Assembly: GCA_947856675.1 (NCBI GenBank)
Contig: CANUCM010000161.1
Location: forward strand, 1 to 5,900
Direction: 5' to 3'
Length of the DNA: 5,900 nucleotides
DNA from: an uncultured Clostridia bacterium
Lineage (GTDB): Bacteria; Bacillota; Clostridia; Oscillospirales; Butyricicoccaceae
Part shown: piece after piece, positions 1-4,637 of the stretch
Layout of the letters: every line of letters begins with the position of its first letter
Numbering within the stretch: the stretch's first letter is position 1
Notes under the pieces: generated by a model
The model's database searches: none
What the model saw: only the letters and a program-made list of their open reading frames with translations
Told to the model about the DNA's origin: nothing
Position numbers and translations under genes: made by a program

Positions 1-57
1 TAGAGCGCTCGCCTCACACGCGAGAGGTCACTGGTTCGAGCCCAGTTGTCTCCACCA
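1..57 (+). tRNA. tRNA-Val (anticodon CAC), 3' part
   Basis: The 5' end lies outside the window. The anticodon arm is complete: stem CTCGC (8-12) pairs with GCGAG (20-24) around the loop CTCACAC, giving anticodon CAC at 15-17, which reads the valine codon GTG. The T arm ACTGG/TTCGAGC/CCAGT follows. The 3' acceptor strand TGTCTCC is followed by discriminator A and an encoded CCA ending at 57. A terminator follows at once, so this is the last gene of its transcript. Confidence 0.95.
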
Positions 58-86
58 AAAAAGGCATCCAAGCGGATGCCTTTTTT
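57..86 (+). terminator. Intrinsic terminator after tRNA-Val, probably bidirectional
   Basis: A perfect 7-bp stem GGCATCC (63-69) / GGATGCC (74-80) with loop AAGC is flanked by A6 (57-62) and T6 (81-86). It ends the tRNA transcript on the plus strand. Because the flanks are symmetric (A run, T run), it can also stop transcripts arriving from folT on the minus strand. Confidence 0.92.
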
Positions 87-103
87 CTTTGCTTTTTATA
101 ATG

Positions 104-131
104 AAACGGCACGGCGCAGGCCGTGCCGTTT
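104..131 (-). terminator. Hairpin downstream of folT, likely terminator
   Basis: A perfect 12-bp stem, AAACGGCACGGC (104-115) against GCCGTGCCGTTT (120-131) with a 4-nt loop, starts 10 bp beyond the folT stop codon. On the minus strand only three U follow within the stem and then CATTATAAAAAG, so the U tract is poor. The better U run of the tRNA-Val terminator lies about 20 nt further on and may act as backup. Confidence 0.7.
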
Positions 132-141
132 GCGTAAACGT

Positions 142-645
142 TTACAGTGAATGGGCAAGCCGCGCGACGGGACGGCGCAGGGCGGTCAGCACGGCAATTT
201 CCACGGGGATCATGACGGCGTTCTGCAAAAGGCGCGTGGGCAGAACGGCGGGCAGCGGGCTTTCATACAGGATGGAAACCCAAAAGCTGTTGAGGAGCAG
301 GCTGAGGACAAGGCAGTTGATGGCCGTTGCGGCGCAAATACCGACAATGCTGGCCGGGCGGCGGCGAAGGAACAGGCCGAAGACCATACCTGTCAGGGCG
401 TTGGTCAGGGTAAAGCCGGGGAAGTACGGGCCGATGGGCAGCAGTATGGCGCCGATGAAATCCGAGAGTCCGCCGGCGACGGCGCCCCACAGGGGTCCGT
501 ACAGCGAGGCACAGATGGCTAGCGGCACAAACGCGAAGCCGATTTTGAGCGACCAGGTGGAGATGGAGAAAACGCGGGACAAAAGGATTTCGGCGGCGAT
601 GAGCACGGCGACTTGGGTCAGCATTTTGACAGAAATTTTTGACAT
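142..645 (-). CDS. folT: Folate-family ECF transporter S component (FolT)
   Basis: This 167-aa integral membrane protein is the substrate-binding S component of an energy-coupling factor transporter. In this family it captures folate or a reduced folate and works with the shared EcfT and EcfA/A' modules, which are not encoded here. Family signatures are visible: R24-V-F-S-I near the first membrane helix, KIGFAFVPLA (34-43), the YGPLWGAVAGGLSDFIGA stretch (49-66) and LPIGPYFPGFTLT (69-81). About six hydrophobic helices span residues 8-22, 36-47, 51-66, 78-93, 98-119 and 138-156. The ATG at 645 was chosen because AAAGGAGG sits 7 nt upstream. The reading frame stays open further upstream, but that stretch is the riboswitch leader. 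The THF riboswitch in front strongly supports folate as substrate. The gene is alone on its transcript, divergent from the abgB-like gene. Confidence 0.93.
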   Translation of the reverse strand: MSKISVKMLTQVAVLIAAEILLSRVFSISTWSLKIGFAFVPLAICASLYGPLWGAVAGGLSDFIGAILLPIGPYFPGFTLTNALTGMVFGLFLRRRPASIVGICAATAINCLVLSLLLNSFWVSILYESPLPAVLPTRLLQNAVMIPVEIAVLTALRRPVARLAHSL

Positions 646-652
646 AAAAAAA

Positions 653-710
653 CCTCCTTTTTTTGTGGCATACCACAAAAGAGGAGTGAGAAAAATCCGG
701 TTTTGTGGCA
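653..710 (-). promoter_or_regulatory. folT riboswitch expression platform (alternative hairpins over the RBS)
   Basis: Read on the minus strand, three segments follow the aptamer: A TGCCACAAAA (710-701), B TTTTGTGGTA (680-671) and C TGCCACAAAA (670-661). A and C are identical, and both are complementary to B. A:B can form 10 bp including one G-U. B:C can form 8 bp with loop TATG. When B:C forms, CTCC (686-683) just before B can also pair with GGAG (657-654) of the Shine-Dalgarno AAAGGAGG, blocking translation. Segment A overlaps the 3' strand of aptamer helix P1. Inference: ligand binding holds P1 and frees B for C (OFF); without ligand A takes B and the ribosome site is open (ON). Confidence 0.8.
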
Positions 711-803
711 GCGGATGCGGAACGGCACCGCGAAAGACAAGCTTTCTTCGTCCGGCGGCGACCTCCCATCCGCCGGCACTTAACGCGCGGTTCCTACTCT
801 GTC
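707..803 (-). promoter_or_regulatory. Tetrahydrofolate (THF) riboswitch aptamer
   Basis: Recognised from its conserved motifs in the right order on the minus strand: AGAGTAGG (800-793), CGCGTTAAGTG (787-777), a GC-rich helix CCGGCGG/CCGCCGG closing a loop ATGGGAGGTCG (769-759), GACGAA (752-747), a small hairpin GAAAG/CTTTC, then CGCGGTG (732-726) and GCATCCGCTG (718-709). GGAAC near the 5' end pairs with GTTCC before GCATCC, and a short CAG/CTG helix closes the aptamer. THF riboswitches are known upstream of folT and folate genes in Firmicutes and lower expression when reduced folates are plentiful. The predicted transcription start is practically at the aptamer's 5' end. A covariance-model search was not possible here, but the match is close along the whole element. 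Confidence 0.94.
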
Positions 804-809
804 GCAGAT

Positions 810-838
810 AGTTTCTCACAAACTGCGGTAGATGTCAA
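810..838 (-). promoter_or_regulatory. Promoter of folT
   Basis: On the minus strand a perfect -35 TTGACA (838-833) is followed after 17 nt by GAAACT (815-810), a weak -10 preceded by TGA as in extended -10 promoters. The predicted start near 803 coincides with the first base of the THF aptamer, which supports the assignment despite the poor -10. Confidence 0.6.
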
Positions 839-850
839 GCATTGTACCGG

Positions 851-879
851 TTTATTTTATGGCGGGAATATGCTATACT
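851..879 (+). promoter_or_regulatory. Promoter of the abgB-like gene
   Basis: TATACT at 874-879 is preceded by TGC, an extended -10 element. A weak -35, TTTATT (851-856), lies 17 nt upstream. Transcription would start near 886, leaving a leader of about 27 nt with the ribosome site AGGAGGG (897-903). It is back to back with the folT promoter. Confidence 0.65.
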
Positions 880-912
880 GGAAACAATAACTAAGCAGGA
901 GGGAACAGTATT

Positions 913-2259
913 ATGCATGAACAAATCGCATATGCCGAAATTGACAGCTGGAGAGAGAAACTTGAAAAGCTGGCTCTTGCTATTTGGGAGCATCCTGAAG
1001 GCCCGTACCGCGAGGAGAAGGCCTGTGAATGGACGGCGCAGCTTTTGCGCGAAGCGGGGTTTTCGGTGGAGACCGGCGTAGGCGGAATCCGCACGGCAAT
1101 TCGCGCAAGCTGGGGTAAGGGCAAGCCGGTGTACGGCCTTTTGGGCGAGTACGACGCGCTGCCCGGAATGAGCCAGAAGGTGTGCACACATAAGGAAGCC
1201 GTGCAGGAAGGCGGCTGGGGCCAGGCCTGCGGACATAACCTCTTGGGTGTAGCGCACGTCGGGGCGGCCATTGGCCTGAAAAAAGCTCTCGAGCAGAGCG
1301 GATGCGAAGGCACTGTCGTGTATTTCGGCTGTCCGGCAGAGGAAGTGCTGACGGGCAAAGCCTTCATGGCGCGCGCTCACGTGTTTGACGGCATTGACTT
1401 TTGCGCGGCCTTCCATCCCGGTTCGATGAACGATGTAAACTTCGGAACGGCGACAGGCCTTAATTCCTTTAAGCTGCACTTCAAAGGACGTACAGCGCAT
1501 GCGGGAGGCGATCCGCACAACGGGCGCAGCGCACTGGATGCCGTGGAGCTGACCAATGTGGGAATCAACTATCTGCGTGAGCACGTGCCGACGACCGTGC
1601 GCATGCATTATGTGATTACCGAGGGCGGCGTGGCTCCCAACATTGTGCCGGACAAGGCATGCGCATGGTATTTTGTGCGTGCGCTGACCCGGGAGCTGAT
1701 TGACGAGGTGTATGCCCGGGTGCTGGACATTGCGCGCGGCGCGGCGCAGATGACCGGTACCGAGCTCGAAGTGGAGTTTTTGGGCGGCTGCTACCCGACG
1801 CTGAACAACAGAGTGCTGGGCGAGGTCATGTACGATGCTTTGTGCAAGGCCCCGCGCGAGCCGTGGAGCAAGGAAGAGCTGGAGTTTGCAGCGCAGCTCA
1901 ACGGAAACAAGGACCTGCCCGAGCCGCTGCACACCGGGGTGGTTAAGTTCGAGAGCGACACCTTCGGCTCCACCGATGTGGGCGACGTACAGCATATTGC
2001 GCCGGGCATTGCGTTTGACACTGCCTGCTGCAATATGGGGGCGCCGGGTCACCACTGGCAGATAACGGCGTGCTCCGGGCATTCTCTGGGCCTTAAGGGC
2101 ACCATCTATGCAGCCAAAGCCATGGCGCTTTTCGGACTGAATGTGATGGAGAACCCGGAGATTTTGGAAAAGGCCAAAAAAGAATTTGAGGAAAAGACGG
2201 CGGGCAAGCCGTATGTCTGCCCCATCCCGGCAGAAATCCCCGTTCCAAATCAGGATTGA
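913..2259 (+). CDS. abgB: M20-family amidohydrolase, AbgB-like (p-aminobenzoyl-glutamate hydrolase subunit B)
   Basis: The protein has 448 aa; E. coli AbgB has 481. The AbgA/AbgB enzyme hydrolyses p-aminobenzoyl-glutamate, a folate breakdown product, to p-aminobenzoate and glutamate in the cytoplasm. Visible M20 features are LLGEYDALPG (76-85), GQACGHNLLG (103-112) with likely metal ligands C106 and H108, PAEE with E143/E144, H168 in AAFHPG, the dimerisation-domain motif TAHAG (H196), and H390 near the C terminus as a likely last ligand. AbgB-specific stretches include GRSALDAV (204-211), APNIVPDKA (241-249), STDVGDVQ (353-360) and PYVCPIP (433-439). There is no signal peptide. The ATG was chosen because AGGAGGG ends 9 nt upstream. 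It has its own promoter and terminator, so it is monocistronic. No abgA or abgT is in the window, so the substrate could be a related N-acyl amino acid; family placement is firm, substrate is inferred. Confidence 0.87.
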   Translation: MHEQIAYAEIDSWREKLEKLALAIWEHPEGPYREEKACEWTAQLLREAGFSVETGVGGIRTAIRASWGKGKPVYGLLGEYDALPGMSQKVCTHKEAVQEGGWGQACGHNLLGVAHVGAAIGLKKALEQSGCEGTVVYFGCPAEEVLTGKAFMARAHVFDGIDFCAAFHPGSMNDVNFGTATGLNSFKLHFKGRTAHAGGDPHNGRSALDAVELTNVGINYLREHVPTTVRMHYVITEGGVAPNIVPDKACAWYFVRALTRELIDEVYARVLDIARGAAQMTGTELEVEFLGGCYPTLNNRVLGEVMYDALCKAPREPWSKEELEFAAQLNGNKDLPEPLHTGVVKFESDTFGSTDVGDVQHIAPGIAFDTACCNMGAPGHHWQITACSGHSLGLKGTIYAAKAMALFGLNVMENPEILEKAKKEFEEKTAGKPYVCPIPAEIPVPNQD

Positions 2260-2290
2260 CGGGATAAGACCGCCGGATTGCTGCGAATCA

Positions 2291-2329
2291 AAAAACCGCT
2301 GTCCTGCGTTTGGCAGGGCGGCGGTTTTT
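2291..2329. terminator. Bidirectional intrinsic terminator between abgB-like gene and trmB
   Basis: A 17-bp stem, 2291-2307 against 2313-2329 with loop GTTTG, pairs fully if two G-U pairs are allowed. It has A5 at the left edge and T5 at the right edge, with one more A on the left outside the stem. It ends abgB, whose stop is 31 nt upstream on the plus strand, and ends trmB, whose stop is 6 nt upstream on the minus strand. Confidence 0.95.
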
Positions 2330-2335
2330 ATGCAG

Positions 2336-2974
2336 TCAGGGCTTTTGCGCGCAGAGAAAATATATGGGCATTCCCTGCGAGGAAAAGCGCTCTTCATATT
2401 CGGTCATAACGTTGTCTGCATCCTGGCGGGAGTGGAGATCCAGACTGACGTCCAAAAGCGGGTAACCAAACTGAGAAAGCTGGCACAGCGAAAACTCAAA
2501 CAGTGCGCGGTTGTCGGTTTTCATGCGGATCTGCCCGCCGGGGCGCAGGATGGAGTCGTATACGCGGAGGAAATTCGGGTGGGTCAGCCTGCGTTTGGCG
2601 CGGTTTTTGGGCGGCCAGGGATCGGAAAAATTGAGGTAGATGCGGCTGACTTCGCCGGGGGCAAAAGCCTCGCCGAGCATGGCGGCGTCGGTGCCGATAA
2701 ACAAAAGGTTGCGCAGGCCGGCTCTTTTTGCTCTTTCAAGCGCCAGCAGCAGAACGTTGTCGCACTTTTCCACGGCGATAAACAGGCAGTCCGGGTTTGC
2801 CTGCGCAGTGCCGGCGGCAAACTGTCCTTTCCCGCACCCGATTTCCAAAAACAAATCACCGGAAAGCCCAAACTGCTGGCACCAGTGCCCTTTTAGTTCA
2901 GCAGGCTGTGAAATGAGAAGATCGGCACAGGCCTGCATGCGGGGAATAAGATTTTTCTTTTTGCGCATTCTCAT
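2336..2974 (-). CDS. trmB: tRNA (guanine-N7-)-methyltransferase TrmB
   Basis: This 212-aa cytoplasmic enzyme uses S-adenosylmethionine to methylate N7 of G46 in the variable loop of tRNAs. The SAM-binding motif LFLEIGCGKGQF lies at 41-52, and the acidic residue E69 in IAVEK follows at the next strand. The family signature SDPWPPKNRAKRRLTHPNFL (117-136), KTDN (152-155) and TEYEERF followed by GMPIYF (191-206) are all present, so the active site looks intact. The start at 2974 (MRMRKKK) has GAGGT 7 nt upstream and a normal family length. A second ATG two codons later is possible. The frame is open further upstream but runs through the trmB promoter. It is transcribed alone, divergent from the yitT-like gene and convergent with abgB. 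Confidence 0.94.
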   Translation of the reverse strand: MRMRKKKNLIPRMQACADLLISQPAELKGHWCQQFGLSGDLFLEIGCGKGQFAAGTAQANPDCLFIAVEKCDNVLLLALERAKRAGLRNLLFIGTDAAMLGEAFAPGEVSRIYLNFSDPWPPKNRAKRRLTHPNFLRVYDSILRPGGQIRMKTDNRALFEFSLCQLSQFGYPLLDVSLDLHSRQDADNVMTEYEERFSSQGMPIYFLCAQKP

Positions 2975-3017
2975 ATAGAAGACCTCAACAACAAATAAAT
3001 GTATGTTCCGGAGCACT

Positions 3018-3046
3018 ATTATATCGGGAAAAAGCGGCGCAGGCAA
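3018..3046 (-). promoter_or_regulatory. Promoter of trmB
   Basis: On the minus strand a perfect TATAAT (3023-3018) stands 17 nt after TTGCCT (3046-3041), which matches the -35 consensus at four of six positions. The start would fall near 3011, about 37 nt before the trmB ATG. Confidence 0.8.
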
Positions 3047-3112
3047 GAGGGAAAAGCGCCGTTTGCTTGACTTGCCTCGGTACGGTGGGGTAAAATATGA
3101 AAAAGCGGCGCA
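3028..3112 (+). repeat. Exact 14-bp direct repeat, one copy in each of two divergent promoter regions
   Basis: GAAAAAGCGGCGCA occurs at 3028-3041 and again at 3099-3112, 71 bp apart. The first copy covers most of the spacer of the trmB promoter, and the second covers the predicted yitT transcription start. A related inverted segment, GCGCCGTTT at 3056-3064 (8 of 9 complementary to AAGCGGCGC), lies between them. The arrangement would suit an operator shared by the two genes, but no known regulator motif is recognised. Confidence 0.55.
3067..3096 (+). promoter_or_regulatory. Promoter of the yitT-LUD-exported protein operon
   Basis: TTGACT (3067-3072) and TAAAAT (3091-3096) each match consensus at five of six positions, with an 18-nt spacer. 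Transcription would start near 3103, after the ATG at 3097 that otherwise would open the downstream frame. This argues for the later TTG start. Confidence 0.75.
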
Positions 3113-3127
3113 CAACGGGCGCAGAGC

Positions 3128-3133
3128 GGGAGG
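3128..3133 (+). promoter_or_regulatory. Ribosome binding site that decides the yitT start
   Basis: GGGAGG lies 8 nt before the in-frame TTG at 3142. The competing ATG at 3097 has only GGTGGGG (3084-3090) upstream, which sits inside the promoter spacer and would not be transcribed from that promoter. Confidence 0.65.
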
Positions 3134-3141
3134 ACAGGATT

Positions 3142-4005
3142 TTGACGCATCGAATCAATAAGCTGCCGTTGATAAACGTGCTTTCACTGACGCTGGGAAG
3201 CGTTCTCTATGCGGCGGCGATAGCGTTGTTTCTGGATCCCAATCAGCTGGCACCGGGCGGTGTGAGCGGAACGGCCATCATCATCAACTATCTTACCGAC
3301 TTGCCGACCGGCATGGTGGTTCTGTGTATCAACATCCCGCTGATGCTGCTCGGGCTGTGGAAACTGGGTGTGCGCGTGATGCTTTCCACGGTGTTTTGCA
3401 CCGTGCTTTCTTCGTTTGCCATCGATGTCATTGCCCGGTGGGGTGCGCTGACGACAGATCCGCTGCTTGCGGCGATTGCCGGCGGGGCGCTGCTGGCGCT
3501 CGGCATGGGTCTGGTATTTCGGGCGGGCGGCACGACGGGAGGAAGCGACATTATCGTCCGGCTTATCAAGCTGCGCTATCCGTATGTCAAGACCGGGAAG
3601 CTGTTTTTGCTGACAGACTCCGTGATTGTCGCAGCCTCAGGCTTTATTTTCCTGAATATTGACAGGGCGCTGTATGCCACCATTGCCATGGTGGTTTTCA
3701 CCTATGTGCTGGATACGGTGCTGTATGGCGCCGACGGGGCCAAGCTTCTGTATATCATTACAGAAGCAGATCAGCCCATTGCGGCGAGGCTGCTTGAGCT
3801 GGATGTGGGAGTGACGTACCTGAAGGGAATAGGCGGTTACACCCAGCATCCGAAAAAAGTGATTCTGTGCGCCATGCACAAGCAGATTTTCCCCAAAGCG
3901 CGGGAGATTGTGCGTCAGGAAGATCCAAATGCTTTTATGATTGTCACATCGGCCACCGAGATCTTCGGAGAAGGCTTTAAAGATCATCATCACCAGCAGC
4001 TGTGA
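3142..4005 (+). CDS. YitT family membrane protein (DUF161 plus DUF2179)
   Basis: From TTG 3142 the protein has 287 aa, normal for the family; the ATG at 3097 would give 302 aa with a basic extension (MKKRRTTG...). Hydrophobic helices lie at about 9-30, 57-72, 79-97, 108-127, 153-171 and 176-194. Family motifs are LAPGGVSGTAIIINY (36-50) and FRAGGTTGGSDIIVRLI (126-142). The cytosolic C-terminal domain (about 201-275) contains GVTYLKGIGGY followed by KKVILCAM (223-245), typical of DUF2179. YitT proteins are widespread in Firmicutes; their substrate is not established, and a transporter role is only suspected. The tail ends in DHHHQQL, a small histidine cluster. It is first in a likely operon with the LUD gene, 16 nt downstream. 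Confidence 0.9.
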   Translation: MTHRINKLPLINVLSLTLGSVLYAAAIALFLDPNQLAPGGVSGTAIIINYLTDLPTGMVVLCINIPLMLLGLWKLGVRVMLSTVFCTVLSSFAIDVIARWGALTTDPLLAAIAGGALLALGMGLVFRAGGTTGGSDIIVRLIKLRYPYVKTGKLFLLTDSVIVAASGFIFLNIDRALYATIAMVVFTYVLDTVLYGADGAKLLYIITEADQPIAARLLELDVGVTYLKGIGGYTQHPKKVILCAMHKQIFPKAREIVRQEDPNAFMIVTSATEIFGEGFKDHHHQQL

Positions 4006-4021
4006 AAGGAGCAGAAACAGG

Positions 4022-4615
4022 ATGAACACCGAAAAAGTGATTGAAAATCTTCGCGCCAGAGGAATAGAAGCGGAATATTATGAGTCACCGCAGCAGGCGC
4101 TGGACGCGCTGTGCGCTGAAATTTGCGGAAAACGGGTTGTGATGGGCGGTTCGGTGACGCTGCGGGACATGGGCGTTTTTGAGGCGCTGAAAGAACATAA
4201 TGATGTATACTGGCATTGGGTGGAGCGCAGCCCGGAACAGCGGCAGATTGAATGCCGGGCGCAGGTTTACATGGCCTCGGCCAATGCGCTGGCCGAAACC
4301 GGCGAGATTGTCAACATCGACGGAACCGGCAACCGCGTTTCCGGGACCATGTATGGCGTGGAATGCGTGTATTATGTGGTGGGCGTCAACAAAATCACAC
4401 CGGATCTGCCTTCGGCAATCGAGCGCGCGCGGCATACGGCGGCTCCGCTCAACGCCAAACGCCTGGGTCTCAGCACACCGTGCACGGTGGACGGCAAATG
4501 CCGCGACTGCCGGAGCGGACAGAGAATTTGCAATGTTCTCAGCGTGACAATGGGAAAACCCGGCGGTGTGGGCCGCTGCAAGGTGTTGCTGGTGGGGCAG
4601 CCTTTGGGGTATTGA
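4022..4615 (+). CDS. LUD-domain protein (lactate utilization protein / DUF162 family)
   Basis: This 197-aa soluble protein consists almost wholly of one LUD domain. Conserved stretches are VVMGGSVTLRDMG (39-51), ADVYxAS-like QVYMASANALAETGEIVNID (81-100), GTGNRVSG (101-108) and YYVVGVNKITPDL (117-129). Near the C terminus four cysteines, C154, C160, C163 and C170, occur as STPC...GKCRDCRSGQRIC. This cluster recurs in the family as far as I recall and could bind a metal or Fe-S cluster, which is inference. LUD domains occur in LutB/LutC of L-lactate oxidation, but neither lutA nor a ferredoxin-type lutB partner is here, so a lactate role is unproven. The ATG has AAGGAG ending 10 nt upstream. 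It lies between yitT and the exported-protein gene with short gaps, pointing to co-transcription. Confidence 0.88.
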   Translation: MNTEKVIENLRARGIEAEYYESPQQALDALCAEICGKRVVMGGSVTLRDMGVFEALKEHNDVYWHWVERSPEQRQIECRAQVYMASANALAETGEIVNIDGTGNRVSGTMYGVECVYYVVGVNKITPDLPSAIERARHTAAPLNAKRLGLSTPCTVDGKCRDCRSGQRICNVLSVTMGKPGGVGRCKVLLVGQPLGY

Positions 4616-4637
4616 TACATAAAAGGAGGCCTGCACC

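Noticed and set aside
89..811. A 240-codon plus-strand open frame opposite folT
   Set aside because: It is antisense to folT and its riboswitch, is very Arg-rich, has no good ribosome site, and starts inside the tRNA-Val terminator region.
646..819. N-terminal extension of folT to an upstream ATG at 819
   Set aside because: The extra 58 codons are the THF aptamer and its switch region. The ATG at 645 has an ideal ribosome site and begins the family-typical sequence.
842..847. TTGTAC as -35 of the abgB promoter
   Set aside because: It is 26 nt from the TATACT -10, too far; the extended -10 with TTTATT at 17 nt fits better.
835..2397. A 520-codon open frame on the minus strand opposite the abgB-like gene
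   Set aside because: It is exactly antisense to a well-recognised M20 gene, has no membrane or domain signature, is rich in His/Arg/Cys as expected of a shadow frame, and would run through the bidirectional terminator at 2291-2329.
2975..3115. N-terminal extension of trmB to an upstream ATG at 3115
   Set aside because: The extension runs through the trmB promoter (TATAAT at 3023-3018) and overlaps the yitT promoter. The ATG at 2974 has a ribosome site and gives normal length.
3637..4636. Minus-strand open frames of 130 and 183 codons opposite yitT and the LUD gene
   Set aside because: They overlap recognised genes in antisense, lack ribosome sites and have shadow-frame composition.
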